Source: Cladorhizidae sp. MBARI D1340-BT2 (taxonomy: Eukaryota; Porifera; Demospongiae; Poecilosclerida; Cladorhizidae). Taken from it: a stretch of 64,000 nt of DNA. The position numbers and the translations under genes were made by a program. Positions 1 to 12,700 of this stretch are shown here, piece after piece (position 1 is the stretch's first letter; every line of letters begins with the position of its first letter). Where the stretch lies: positions 558,001 to 622,000 of the forward strand of contig JAQNBH010000003.1 in assembly GCA_028752905.1 (NCBI GenBank). The letters are read 5' to 3'. The notes under the pieces are model-generated. The model was not told the DNA's origin, searched no databases, and was given only the letters and a program-made list of their open reading frames with translations.

Positions 1-481
1 GTGTTGTCCCTGAAGCGAGTTTCCTGCGTCCCACGCACAACCGTACTCGTAGTCAACCTGTACGGGGAAAGACCCACTTGCGAGTTTTCGTCTGTCAAGA
101 CCTTCAGCAGAGCGTGTAGCCGATAAATATATAGCACCACACGTCTCCCCGTGTCTCTAGGCTTCAGCAGAGGGCGTAAATCTCTGCCTAGTCTGAAACG
201 GCCGAAGCCTCTTGAAATAACACTGTCCGGCAGTCGGGATGTGTCCTAGTCGCTACTACCCTGCTAGGCTGGATAGCGGACTTAATTTGTTGTAACTTAA
301 GAGATACAAAGAGATGATAATAATATTACCAGGCAACAGAAAAAGTTAGTGAGCATGCTCATTCGAAACTAATAATATCTGAGCTGAGAATGTATAACTG
401 AGATAAGGAGTGTGCATGCGCGAGTAACAATTAATCCTCCCGTGGAGGCGTAGCTGCTCCATAGAGGCCAGAGCCCGATCA
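1..481. other. BRSK intron, no recognisable feature
   Basis: No conserved exon was found on either strand. The exon that should precede 759 (end of kinase subdomain IX) is not visible here, so it lies upstream of the window. Confidence 0.5.
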
Positions 482-757
482 GTCCTCATGCATAATGTAT
501 GAGCTTTGCCCTGTGGTCCTCATGCATAATGCATGAGCTTACCCTGTGGTCCTCATGCATAATGCATGAGCTTACCCTGTGGTCCTCATGCATAATGCAT
601 GAGCTTTGCCATGTGGTCCTCATGCATAATGTATGAGCTTTACCCTGTGGTCCTCATGCATAATGTATGAGCTTACCCTGTGGTCCTCATGCATAATGCA
701 TGAGCTTTGCCATGTGGTCCTCATGCATAATGTATGAGCTTTACCCTGTGGTCCTCA
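482..757 (+). repeat. 33-34 bp minisatellite abutting the BRSK exon at 759
   Basis: Eight units begin with GTCCTCATGCATAATG and end in ACCCTGTG. A ninth, truncated unit (ACCCTGTGGTCCTCAG) forms the splice acceptor of the exon at 759. Confidence 0.9.
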
Positions 758-758
758 G

Positions 759-3700
759 GGAGCTCTACCGTTTGATGATGACAACTTACGAGTGTTGCTG
801 GAGAAGGTGAAGAGAGGAACATTCCATATCCCCGCCTACATCCCCCCTGGGGCACACCAACTCCTGCGTGGCATGATCGAAGTCAACCCCAAAAAGAGAC
901 TCACTGTGAGTGGTGATGGTGATGTCATGATGATGTCATGTGATGATGTCATGTGATGATGTCATTTGTTTTTGTACACTTGCAGTTGGAATATGTTATG
1001 CATCATAGTTGGTTCAGAGGGTACGTTCTCCCCCACACACACACAAGTGTCTATATGTAGACCCAGAGCAGGTTGCAGGTGGTCTGGAAGTGTAGCCTCA
1101 CTGTACCGTACTGTATGTATGTACTGTATGTATGTACTGTATGCACGGCACACTATGTATGTACTGTATGTATGCATTGTATGTATGTACTGTATGTATG
1201 CATTGTATGTATGTACTGTATGTATGTACGGTATGTATGTACTGTATGTATGTACTGTATGTATGTACTGTATGTGTGTACTGCATGTATGTACTGTATG
1301 TATGTACTGTATGTATGTACTGCATGTATGTACTGTATGTATGTACTGTATGTATGTACTGTATGTGTGTACTGCATGTATGTACTGTATGTATGTACTG
1401 TATGTATGTACTGTATGTGTGTACTGCATGTATGTACTGTATGTATGTACTGTATGTATGTACTGTATGTGTGTACTGCATGTATGTACTGTATGTATGT
1501 ACTGTATGTATGTACTGCATGTATGTACTGTATGTATGTACTGTATGTGTGTATTTACGTGTGTACTGTATGTGTGTATTTACGTGTGTACTGTATGTAG
1601 GTTCTGTATGTACATGTAGGTACTGTATATATGTACTGTATGTACATGTAGGTACTGTATATATGTGCTGTATGTACATGTAGGTACTGTATGTATGTAC
1701 TGTATGTATGTACTCTACTGTATGTATGTACTGTATGTACATGTAGGTACTGTATATATGTACTGTATGTACATGTAGGTACTGTATATATGTACTGTAT
1801 GTACATGTAGGTACTGTATATATGTACTGTATGTACATGTAAGTACTGTATGTATGTACTGTATGTACATGTATGAACTGTATGTACATGTAGGTACTGT
1901 ATGTACATGTACATGTAGGTACTGTATGTACATGTAGGTACTGTATGTATGTACATGTAGTTACTGTATGTATGTACTGTATGTACATGTATGTACTGTA
2001 TGTACATGTAGGTACTGTATGTACATGTAGGTACTGTATGTACATGTAGGTACTGTATGTACATGTATGTACATGTAGGTACTGTATGTACATGTACATG
2101 TAGGTACTGTATATATATACTGTCTACTGCTTATTGCAGTTCTTATTCCTCAAGTGAGGATGTTTAGCAAAGCCACACCCACTAAATACCACCTTTATAT
2201 AAGCAGTATTACTGGAGGGTGTGACTTATTGATGCTTCACTGCAGGTCACATGACGACATAGAGCCCATCCCTCCTGTGCAAGATGGCATCCAGGTGAGT
2301 GTGTGTCACTCTGGTGTATTATTATTACACCCACTGTCACACCCACTACCACACCCATACAGACCTACAGTATGTCGAGTAAAGCTGACATCGATCCTGA
2401 TGTTTTCAAAAGCATGTCGTCTCTGGGATGCTTCAGAGACAGACAAGCATTAGTGTCTGCACTCCTAGCTCACCAGTAAGTTGTCAGCTAGGGAGGGCAG
2501 GGAGAGCTTCTTCCTGGCCCGTGCAGTGCCTTTAGGTAAATGTCCTGCTCACTCACACACACACACACACACACACATGCACACACATGCACACACATGC
2601 ACACACACACATGCATGTACACACATGCACACACACATGCATGTACACATGCACACACACATGCACACACACACATGCACACACACACATGCATACACAC
2701 ATGCACACACATGCACACACACACACACATGCACACACACACATGCACACACACACCATGCACACACACATGCACACACACATGCATGCACACACACATG
2801 CATGCACATACATATGCACACATGTGCACACACACATGCACACACATGCATGCACACACACATGTACATACATGCACACACATGACTGGTGTGTTGGTGC
2901 GTGCCTTGCAGACCCAACGAGGAGAAGATCGTGTACTACCTGCTGCTGTCTCGTAAGGAGCGGCAGCCGTGTGTGGAGGATGAGGCCAGAGCAATAGGAG
3001 GAGGGATCAACCTCAGAGGTCAGTTTCAACCTCAGAGGTCAGTCTCAACCGTGGGTTCATTACACTCACTTGTTGCAGATATTTGTATAATTGGCAACTG
3101 AAGTGAACCCCCAGTGGGGAGCTGGATTGGAAACTTGTTTTGCCATGCATGGCGTATCTCTATGCACCCTACATTCACCCCTAAATAAGTTACCACCTTA
3201 AATAATGCACAGGCTAAACCATCGTCATAACCACTAGCTATAGAGATGATAAGATATAGAGCTGATGAGACAAGATATAGAGATGATGAGACAAGATATA
3301 GAGATGATGAGACAAGATATAGAGATGATGGCACTAGCTTGATGAGATAAGATATAGAGATGATGGCACTAACTATAGAGATGAAGGCACTAGCTATAGA
3401 GATGGTGAAACAAGATATAGAGATGATGAGACAAGATATAGAGATGATGGCACTAGTTATAGAGATGATGAGACAAGATATAAGAGATGATGAGACAAGA
3501 TAGAGAGATATGACAAGATATAGAGATGACGGCACTAACTATAGATAGCACTAGCTATAGAGATGAGACAAGATATAGAGATGATGAGACAAGATATAGA
3601 GATGATGGCACTAGCTATAGAGATGATGAGATAAGATATAGAGATGATGGCACTAACTATAGAGATGATGGCACTAGCTATAGAGATGATGGCACTAGCT

Positions 3701-6700
3701 ATAGAGATGATGAGATAAGATATAGAGATGATGGCACTAACTATAGAGATGATGGCACTAGCTATAGAGATGATGGCACTAGCTATAGAGATGATGGCAC
3801 TAGCTATAGAGATGATGAGATAAGATATAGAGACGATGGCACTAACTATAGAGATGATGGCACTAGCTATAGAGATGAGACAAGATATAGAGATGATGAG
3901 AAGTATAGAGATGATGATAAGACAATTTTATAGAGATTGTGCTCCAGCCAAAAATAGCCCAGCACAAAGAACTTGCACCTTGCTCTCTGCACTTTGACCT
4001 TTCTTCATGGTCATGACGAACTGACACCATGAGGTGGGGTCCATGAACTCTGTAGCTCGTGTGGTAAACATCACATGAGCTGCACATGATCCTGATACAG
4101 TGTATGTCTGATTGCTGTTATAAACACTGCACCAGATCAGACAGATGATGAGGGCGTGGTCTTGAGAGTCGAGCAAGTCTCTGTAAGTGCCGGCTTGTGT
4201 TGTCAGTGCACTTCTATCCTGCAGCTTGTGTTGTCAGTGCACTTCTATCCTGCAGCTTGTGTTGTTAGTGCACTTCTATCCTGCAGCTTGTGTTGTCAGT
4301 GCACTTCTATCCTGCAGCTTGTGTTGTCAGTGCACTTCTATCCTGCAGCTTGTGTTGTCAGTGCACTTCTATCCTGCAGCTGGTGTTGTTAGTGCACTTC
4401 TATCCTGCAGCTTGTGTTGTCAGTGCACTTCTATCCTGCAGCTGGTGTTGTCAGTGCACTTCTATCCTGCAGCTCGTGTTGTCAGTGCACTTCTATCCTG
4501 CAGCTTGTGTTGTCAGTGCACTTCTATCCTGCAGCTTGTGTTGTTAGTGCACTTCTATCCTGCAGCTTGTGTTGTTAGTGCACTTCTATCCTGCAGCTTG
4601 TGTTGTTAGTGCACTTCTATCCTGCAGCTTGTGTTGTCAGTGCACTTCTATCCTGCAGCTTGTGTTGTCAGTGCACTTCTATCCTGCAGCTGGTGTTGTC
4701 AGTGCACTTCTATCCTGCAGCTTGTGTTGTCAGTGCACTTCTATCCTGCAGCTTGTGTTGTTAGTGCACTTCTATCCTGCAGCTCGTGTTGTCAGTGCAC
4801 TTCTATCCTGCAGCTTGTGTTGTCAGTGCACTTCTATCCTGCAGCTTGTGTTGTCAGTGCACTTCTATCCTGCAGCTTGTGTTGTTAGTGCACTTCTATC
4901 CTGCAGCTTGTGTTGTTAGTGCACTTCTATCCTGCAGCTTGTGTTGTCAGTGCACTTCTATCCTGCAGCTTGTGTTGTCAGTGCACTTCTATCCTGCAGC
5001 TTGTGTTGTCAGTGCACTTCTATCCTGCAGCTTGTGTTGTCAGTGCACTTCTATCCTGCAGCTTGTGTTGTCAGTGCACTTCAATCCTGGGTGTGTCCCA
5101 CATGTACCTGGGTGAGTCCCACATGCACCTGGGTGAGTCCCATATGCACCTGGGTGAGTCCCACATGCAGTCCCACATGCACCTGGGTGTGTCCCACATG
5201 CACCTGGGTGAGTCCCACACGCACCTGGGTTGTGTCCCACATGCACCTTGGTGAGTCCCACATGCACCTGGGTGTGTCCCACATGCACCTGGGTGGGATA
5301 TATTTGTAGCTGGGGTGTCCACGTCTGACATTCCCCGGGATCTGCACGTCAACTCTCCCCATCCCTTCTAGCTGGCACTGTGCACTCACGCAGCGATCCT
5401 TACCTGCTGGTGACATCAGTGCATGGACATTGGTTGTGTGGCTGCTTGTACAAGTGCTCATCCTGTCCTATAATGGTCCTCTTGACAGCAGCCGACACTT
5501 ACAGGATCTTAACAACAGCCAGCACTTACAGGATCTTAACAGCAGCCAGTACTTATAGGATCTTAACAGCAGCCCGTACTTACAGGATCTTAACAACAGC
5601 TGGCACTTACAGGATCTTAAAAGCAGCCGGCACTTACAGGATCTTAACAACAGCCAGCACTTACAGGATCTTAACAACAGCCAGCACTTACAGGATCTTA
5701 ACAGCAGCCAGTACTTATAGGATCTTAACAGCAGCCCGTACTTACAGGATCTTAACAACAGCTGGCACTTACAGGATCTTAACAGCAGCCAGTACTTATA
5801 GGATCTTAACAGCAGCCGGCACTTACAGGATCTTAACAACAGCCAGCACTTACAGGATCTTAACAGCAGCCAGCACTTACAGGATCTTAACAACAACTGG
5901 CACTTATAGGATCTTAACAGCAGCTGGCACTTGCAGGATCTTAACAACAGCTGGCACTTGAGGGATCTTAACAACAGCAGGATCTTAACAGCAGCCGGCA
6001 CTAACAGGATCTTAACAACAGCTGGCACTTACAGGATCTTAACAACAGCTGGCACTTACAGGATCTTAACAACAGCTGGCACTTACAGGATCTTAACAAT
6101 AGCTGGCACTTGAGGGATCTTAACAACAGCTGGCACTTACAGGATCTTAACAGCAGCCGACACTAACAGGATCTTAACAACAGCCAGCACTTACAGGATC
6201 TTAACAGCAGCCGGCACTAACAGGATCTTAACAACAGCTGGCACTTACAGGATCTTAACTGTAAGAGATGACGGCACTAACTATAGATAGCACTAGCTAT
6301 AGAGATGAGACAAGATATAGAGATGATGAGACAAGATATAGAGATGATGGCACTAGCTATAGAGATGATGAGATAAGATATAGAGATGATGGCACTAACT
6401 ATAGAGATGATGGCACTAGCTATAGAGATGATGGCACTAGCTATAGAGATGATGAGATAAGATATAGAGATGATGGCACTAACTATAGAGATGATGGCAC
6501 TAGCTATAGAGATGATGGCACTAGCTATAGAGATGATGGCACTAGCTATAGAGATGATGAGATAAGATATAGAGACGATGGCACTAACTATAGAGATGAT
6601 GGCACTAGCTATAGAGATGAGACAAGATATAGAGATGATGAGAAGTATAGAGATGATGATAAGACAATTTTATAGAGATTGTGCTCCAGCCAAAAATAGC

Positions 6701-9700
6701 CCAGCACAAAGAACTTGCACCTTGCTCTCTGCACTTTGACCTTTCTTCATGGTCATGACGAACTGACACCATGAGGTGGGGTCCATGAACTCTGTAGCTC
6801 GTGTGGTAAACATCACATGAGCTGCACATGATCCTGATACAGTGTATGTCTGATTGCTGTTATAAACACTGCACCAGATCAGACAGATGATGAGGGCGTG
6901 GTCTTGAGAGTCGAGCAAGTCTCTGTAAGTGCCGGCTTGTGTTGTCAGTGCACTTCTATCCTGCAGCTTGTGTTGTTAGTGCACTTCTATCCTGCAGCTT
7001 GTGTTGTCAGTGCACTTCTATCCTGCAGCTTGTGTTGTCAGTGCACTTCTATCCTGCAGCTGGTGTTGTTAGTGCACTTCTATCCTGCAGCTTGTGTTGT
7101 CAGTGCACTTCTATCCTGCAGCTGGTGTTGTCAGTGCACTTCTATCCTGCAGCTCGTGTTGTCAGTGCACTTCTATCCTGCAGCTTGTGTTGTCAGTGCA
7201 CTTCTATCCTGCAGCTTGTGTTGTTAGTGCACTTCTATCCTGCAGCTTGTGTTGTTAGTGCACTTCTATCCTGCAGCTTGTGTTGTTAGTGCACTTCTAT
7301 CCTGCAGCTTGTGTTGTCAGTGCACTTCTATCCTGCAGCTTGTGTTGTCAGTGCACTTCTATCCTGCAGCTGGTGTTGTCAGTGCACTTCTATCCTGCAG
7401 CTTGTGTTGTCAGTGCACTTCTATCCTGCAGCTTGTGTTGTTAGTGCACTTCTATCCTGCAGCTCGTGTTGTCAGTGCACTTCTATCCTGCAGCTTGTGT
7501 TGTCAGTGCACTTCTATCCTGCAGCTTGTGTTGTCAGTGCACTTCTATCCTGCAGCTTGTGTTGTTAGTGCACTTCTATCCTGCAGCTTGTGTTGTTAGT
7601 GCACTTCTATCCTGCAGCTTGTGTTGTCAGTGCACTTCTATCCTGCAGCTTGTGTTGTCAGTGCACTTCTATCCTGCAGCTTGTGTTGTCAGTGCACTTC
7701 TATCCTGCAGCTTGTGTTGTCAGTGCACTTCTATCCTGCAGCTTGTGTTGTCAGTGCACTTCAATCCTGGGTGTGTCCCACATGTACCTGGGTGAGTCCC
7801 ACATGCACCTGGGTGAGTCCCATATGCACCTGGGTGAGTCCCACATGCAGTCCCACATGCACCTGGGTGTGTCCCACATGCACCTGGGTGAGTCCCACAC
7901 GCACCTGGGTTGTGTCCCACATGCACCTTGGTGAGTCCCACATGCACCTGGGTGTGTCCCACATGCACCTGGGTGGGATATATTTGTAGCTGGGGTGTCC
8001 ACGTCTGACATTCCCCGGGATCTGCACGTCAACTCTCCCCATCCCTTCTAGCTGGCACTGTGCACTCACGCAGCGATCCTTACCTGCTGGTGACATCAGT
8101 GCATGGACATTGGTTGTGTGGCTGCTTGTACAAGTGCTCATCCTGTCCTATAATGGTCCTCTTGACAGCAGCCGACACTTACAGGATCTTAACAACAGCC
8201 AGCACTTACAGGATCTTAACAGCAGCCAGTACTTATAGGATCTTAACAGCAGCCCGTACTTACAGGATCTTAACAACAGCTGGCACTTACAGGATCTTAA
8301 AAGCAGCCGGCACTTACAGGATCTTAACAACAGCCAGCACTTACAGGATCTTAACAACAGCCAGCACTTACAGGATCTTAACAGCAGCCAGTACTTATAG
8401 GATCTTAACAGCAGCCCGTACTTACAGGATCTTAACAACAGCTGGCACTTACAGGATCTTAACAGCAGCCAGTACTTATAGGATCTTAACAGCAGCCGGC
8501 ACTTACAGGATCTTAACAACAGCCAGCACTTACAGGATCTTAACAGCAGCCAGCACTTACAGGATCTTAACAACAACTGGCACTTATAGGATCTTAACAG
8601 CAGCTGGCACTTGCAGGATCTTAACAACAGCTGGCACTTGAGGGATCTTAACAACAGCAGGATCTTAACAGCAGCCGGCACTAACAGGATCTTAACAACA
8701 GCTGGCACTTACAGGATCTTAACAACAGCTGGCACTTACAGGATCTTAACAACAGCTGGCACTTACAGGATCTTAACAATAGCTGGCACTTGAGGGATCT
8801 TAACAACAGCTGGCACTTACAGGATCTTAACAGCAGCCGACACTAACAGGATCTTAACAACAGCCAGCACTTACAGGATCTTAACAGCAGCCGGCACTAA
8901 CAGGATCTTAACAACAGCTGGCACTTACAGGATCTTAACAACAGCTGGCACTTATAGGGTCTGAGGTTAATGAATGTGATGTTTAAATATTTATCATATC
9001 TGTCCTATAGACCCTCCCAGGAAGAGAGTGGATTCAAAGTCTACTCCTTCACCCCAACTGCAGCTACAGCGAGCCAGGTAAGATAAACACACACATGCAC
9101 ACACACACACACATGCACACACATATGCACACACATATGCACACACACATGCACACACACATGCACATACACACACATGCACAGACACACACACATGCAC
9201 ACATACGTGCACACACACATGCACACACACATGCAACACATACACACATGCACACACACGTGCACACACACGTGCACACACACACACATGCACACACATG
9301 TGCACACACACACACCTATGCACACACACACATGCACACACACATGCATGCACACATGCATGCATAGATATTGAGGTAGGTAGTGAGGTGTTCCTGAGTA
9401 GGTAGTGAGGTGCTCCTGAGTAGGTAGTGAGATGTTCCTGAGTAGGTAGTGAGATGTTCCTGAGTAGGTAGTGAGGTGTTCCTGAGTAGGTAGTGAGGTG
9501 TTCCTGAGTAGGTAGTGAGGTGTTCCTGAGTAGGTAGTGAGGTGTTCCTGAGTAGGTAGTGAGGTGTTCCTGAGTTGGTAGTGAGATGTTCCTGAGTAGG
9601 TAGTGAGGTGCTCCTGAGTAGGTAGTGAGGTGTTCCTGAGTAGGTAGTGAGGTGTTCCTGAGTAGGTTGTGAGGTGTTCCTGAGTAGGTAGTGAGGTGTT

Positions 9701-12700
9701 CCTGAGTAGGTAGTGAGGTGTTCCTGAGTAGGTAGTGAGGTGTTCCTGAGTAGGTAGTGAGGTGTTCCTGAGTAGGTAGTGAGGTGTTCCTGAGTAGGTA
9801 GTGAGGTGTTCCTGAGTAGGTAGTGAGGTGTTCCTGAGTAGGTAGTGAGGTGTTCCTGAGTAGGTAGTGAGGTGTTCCTGAGTAGGTAGTGAGGTGTTCC
9901 TGAGTAGGTAGTGAGGTGTTCCCGAGTAGGTAGTGAGGTGTTCCCGAGTAGGTAGTGAGGTGTTCCTGAGTAGGTAGTGAGGTGTTCCTGAGTAGGTAGT
10001 GAGGTGTTCCTGAGTAGGTAGTGAGTGTTCCTGAGTAGGTAGTGAGGTGTTCCTGAGTAGGTAGTGATGTGTTCCTGAGTAGGTAGTGAGGTGTTCCTGA
10101 GTAGGTAGTGAGGTGTTCCTGAGTAGGTAGTGAGGTGCTCCTGAGTAGGTAGTGAGGTGTTCCTGAGTAGGTAGTGAGGTGCTCCTGAGTAGGTAGTGAG
10201 GTGTTCCTGAGTAGGTAGTGAGGTGTTCCTGAGTAGGTAGTGAGGTGTTCCTGAGTAGGTAGTGATGTGTTCCTGAGTAGGTAGTGAGGTGCTCCTGAGT
10301 AGGTAGTGAGGTGTTCCTGAGTAGGTAGTGAGGTGTTCCTGAGTAGGTAGTGAGGTGTTCCTGAGTAGGTAGTGAGGTGTTCCTGAGTAAGTAGTGAGGT
10401 GTTCCTGAGTAGGTAGTGAGGTGTTCCTGAGTAGGTAGTGAGGTGTTCCTGAGTAGGTAGTGAGGTGTTCCTGAGTAGGTAGTGAGGTGTTCCTGAGTAG
10501 GTAGTGAGGTGTTCCTGAGTAGGTAGTGAGGTGTTCCTGAGTAGGTAGTGAGGTGTTCCTGAGTAGGTAGTGAGGTGCTCCTGAGTAGGTAGTGAGGTGT
10601 TCCTGAGTAGGTAGTGAGGTGCTCCTGAGTAGGTAGTGAGGTGTTCCTGAGTAGCACTAGAGCATGTGTGAAGGAGTTCTACTAGCACTAGAGCATGTGT
10701 GAAGGAGTTCTACTAGCACTAGAGCATGTGTGAAGGAGTTCTACTAGCACTAGAGCATGTGTGAAGGAGTTCTACTAACACTAGAGCATGTGTGAAGGAG
10801 TTCTACTAGCACTAGAGCATGTGTGAAGGAGTTCTACTCGCACTAGAGCATGTGTGAAGGTGTTCTACTAGCACTAGAGCATGTGTGAAGGTGTTCTACT
10901 AGCACTAGAGCATGTGTGAAGGTGTTCTACTAGCACTAGAGCATGTGTGAAGGAGTTCTACTAGCACTAGAGCATGTGTGAAGGTGTTCTACTAGCACTA
11001 GAGCATGTGTGAAGGAGTTCTACTAGCACTAGAGCATGTGTAAGGTTACTAGCACTAGAGCATGTGTGAAGGAGTTCTACTAGTACTAGAGCATGTGTGA
11101 AGGTGTTCTACTAGCACTAGAGCATGTGTGAAGGAGTTCTACTAGCACTAGAGCATGTGTGAAGGTGTTCTACTAGCACTAGAGCATGTGTGAAGGAGTT
11201 CTACTAGCACTAGAGCATGTGTGAAGGAGTTCTACTAGCACTAGAGCATGTGTGAAGGAGTTCTACTAGCACTAGAGCATGTGTGAATGAGTTCTACTAG
11301 CACTAGAGCATGTGTGAAGGTGTTCTACTAGCACTAGAGCATGTGTGAAGGAGTTCTACTAGCACTAGAGCATGTGTGAAGGAGTTCTACTAGCACTAGA
11401 GCATGTGTGAAGGTGTTCTACTAGCACTAGAGCATGTGTGAAGGAGTTCTACTAGCACTAGAGCATGTGTGAAGGTGTTCTACTAGCACTAGAGCATGTG
11501 TGAAGGAGTTCTACTAGCACTAGAGCATGTGTGAAGAAGTTCTACTAGCACTAGAGCATGTGTGAATGAGTTCTACTAGCACTAGAGCATGTGTGAAGGT
11601 GTTCTACTAGCACTAGAGCATGTGTGAAGGAGTTCTACTAGCACTAGAGCATGTGTGAAGGAGTTCTACTAGCACTAGAGCATGTGTGAAGGAGTTCTAC
11701 TAGCACTAGAGCATGTGTGAAGGAGTTCTACTAGCACTAGAGCATGTGTGAAGGAGTTCTACTAGCACTAGAGAATGTGTGAAAGTGTTCTACTAGCACT
11801 AGAGCATGTGTGAAGGAGTTCTACTAGCACTAGAGCATGTGTGAAGGAGTTCTACTAGCACTAGAGCATGTGTGAAGGAGTTCTACTAGCACTAGAGCAT
11901 GTGTGAAGGTGTTCTACTAGCACTAGAGCATGTGTGAAGGAGTTTTACTAGCACTAGAGCATGTGTGAAGGTGTTCTACTAGCACTAGAGCATGTGTGAA
12001 GAAGTTCTACTAGCACTAGAGCATGTGTGAAGGAGTTCTACTAGCACTAGAGCATGTGTGAAGGAGTTCTACTAGCACTAGAGCATGTGTGAAGGAGTTC
12101 TACTAGCACTAGAGCATGTGTGAAGGAGTTCTACTAGCACTAGAGCATGTGTGAAGGAGTTCTACTAGCACTAGAGCATGTGTGAAGGTGTTCTACTAGC
12201 ACTAGAGCATGTGTGAAGGAGTTCTACTAGCACTAGAGCATGTGTGAAGGTATTCTACTAGCACTAGAGCATGTGTGAAGGAGTTCTACTAGCACTAGAG
12301 CATGTGTGAAGGAGTTCTACTAGCACTAGAGCATGTGTGAAGGAGTTCTACTAGCACTAGAGCATGTGTGAAGGAGTTCTACTAGCACTAGAGCATGTGT
12401 GAAGGAGTTCTACTAGCACTAGAGCATGTGTGAAGGAGTTCTACTAGCACTAGAGCATGTGTGAAGGAGTTCTACTAGCACTACAGCATGTGTGAAGGTG
12501 TTCTACTAGCACTAGAGCATGTGTGAAGGAGTTCTACTAGCACTAGAGCATGTGTGAAGGAGTTCTACTAACACTAGAGCATGTGTGAAGGAGTTCTACT
12601 AGCACTAGAGCATGTGTGAAGGAGTTCTACTAGCACTAGAGCATGTGTGAAGGAGTTCTACTAGCACTAGAGCATGTGTGAAGGAGTTCTACTAGCACTA

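Larger units (their letters stand above)
3522..8939 (+). repeat. Tandem segmental duplication, 2.7 kb units 3522-6259 and 6264-8939
   Basis: Positions 3522 on and 6264 on match without a difference that I noticed across three minisatellites and two single-copy spacers. The offset is 2742 at the left and 2680 at the right. The 62-bp change equals two units of the 31-bp array, so the second copy has two fewer units. It lies inside the BRSK intron 3019-9010. Confidence 0.93.

Noticed and set aside
962..2099. Open frames of 155-333 residues rich in Tyr/Thr/His or Cys/Val/Met
   Set aside because: They are translations of the TGTATGTAC microsatellite, open in several frames on both strands, with no non-repeat domain.
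8994..10688. 564- and 538-residue minus-strand frames
   Set aside because: Entirely 22-bp repeat plus CA microsatellite; period of 22 residues in each frame shows DNA-level repetition, not a protein.
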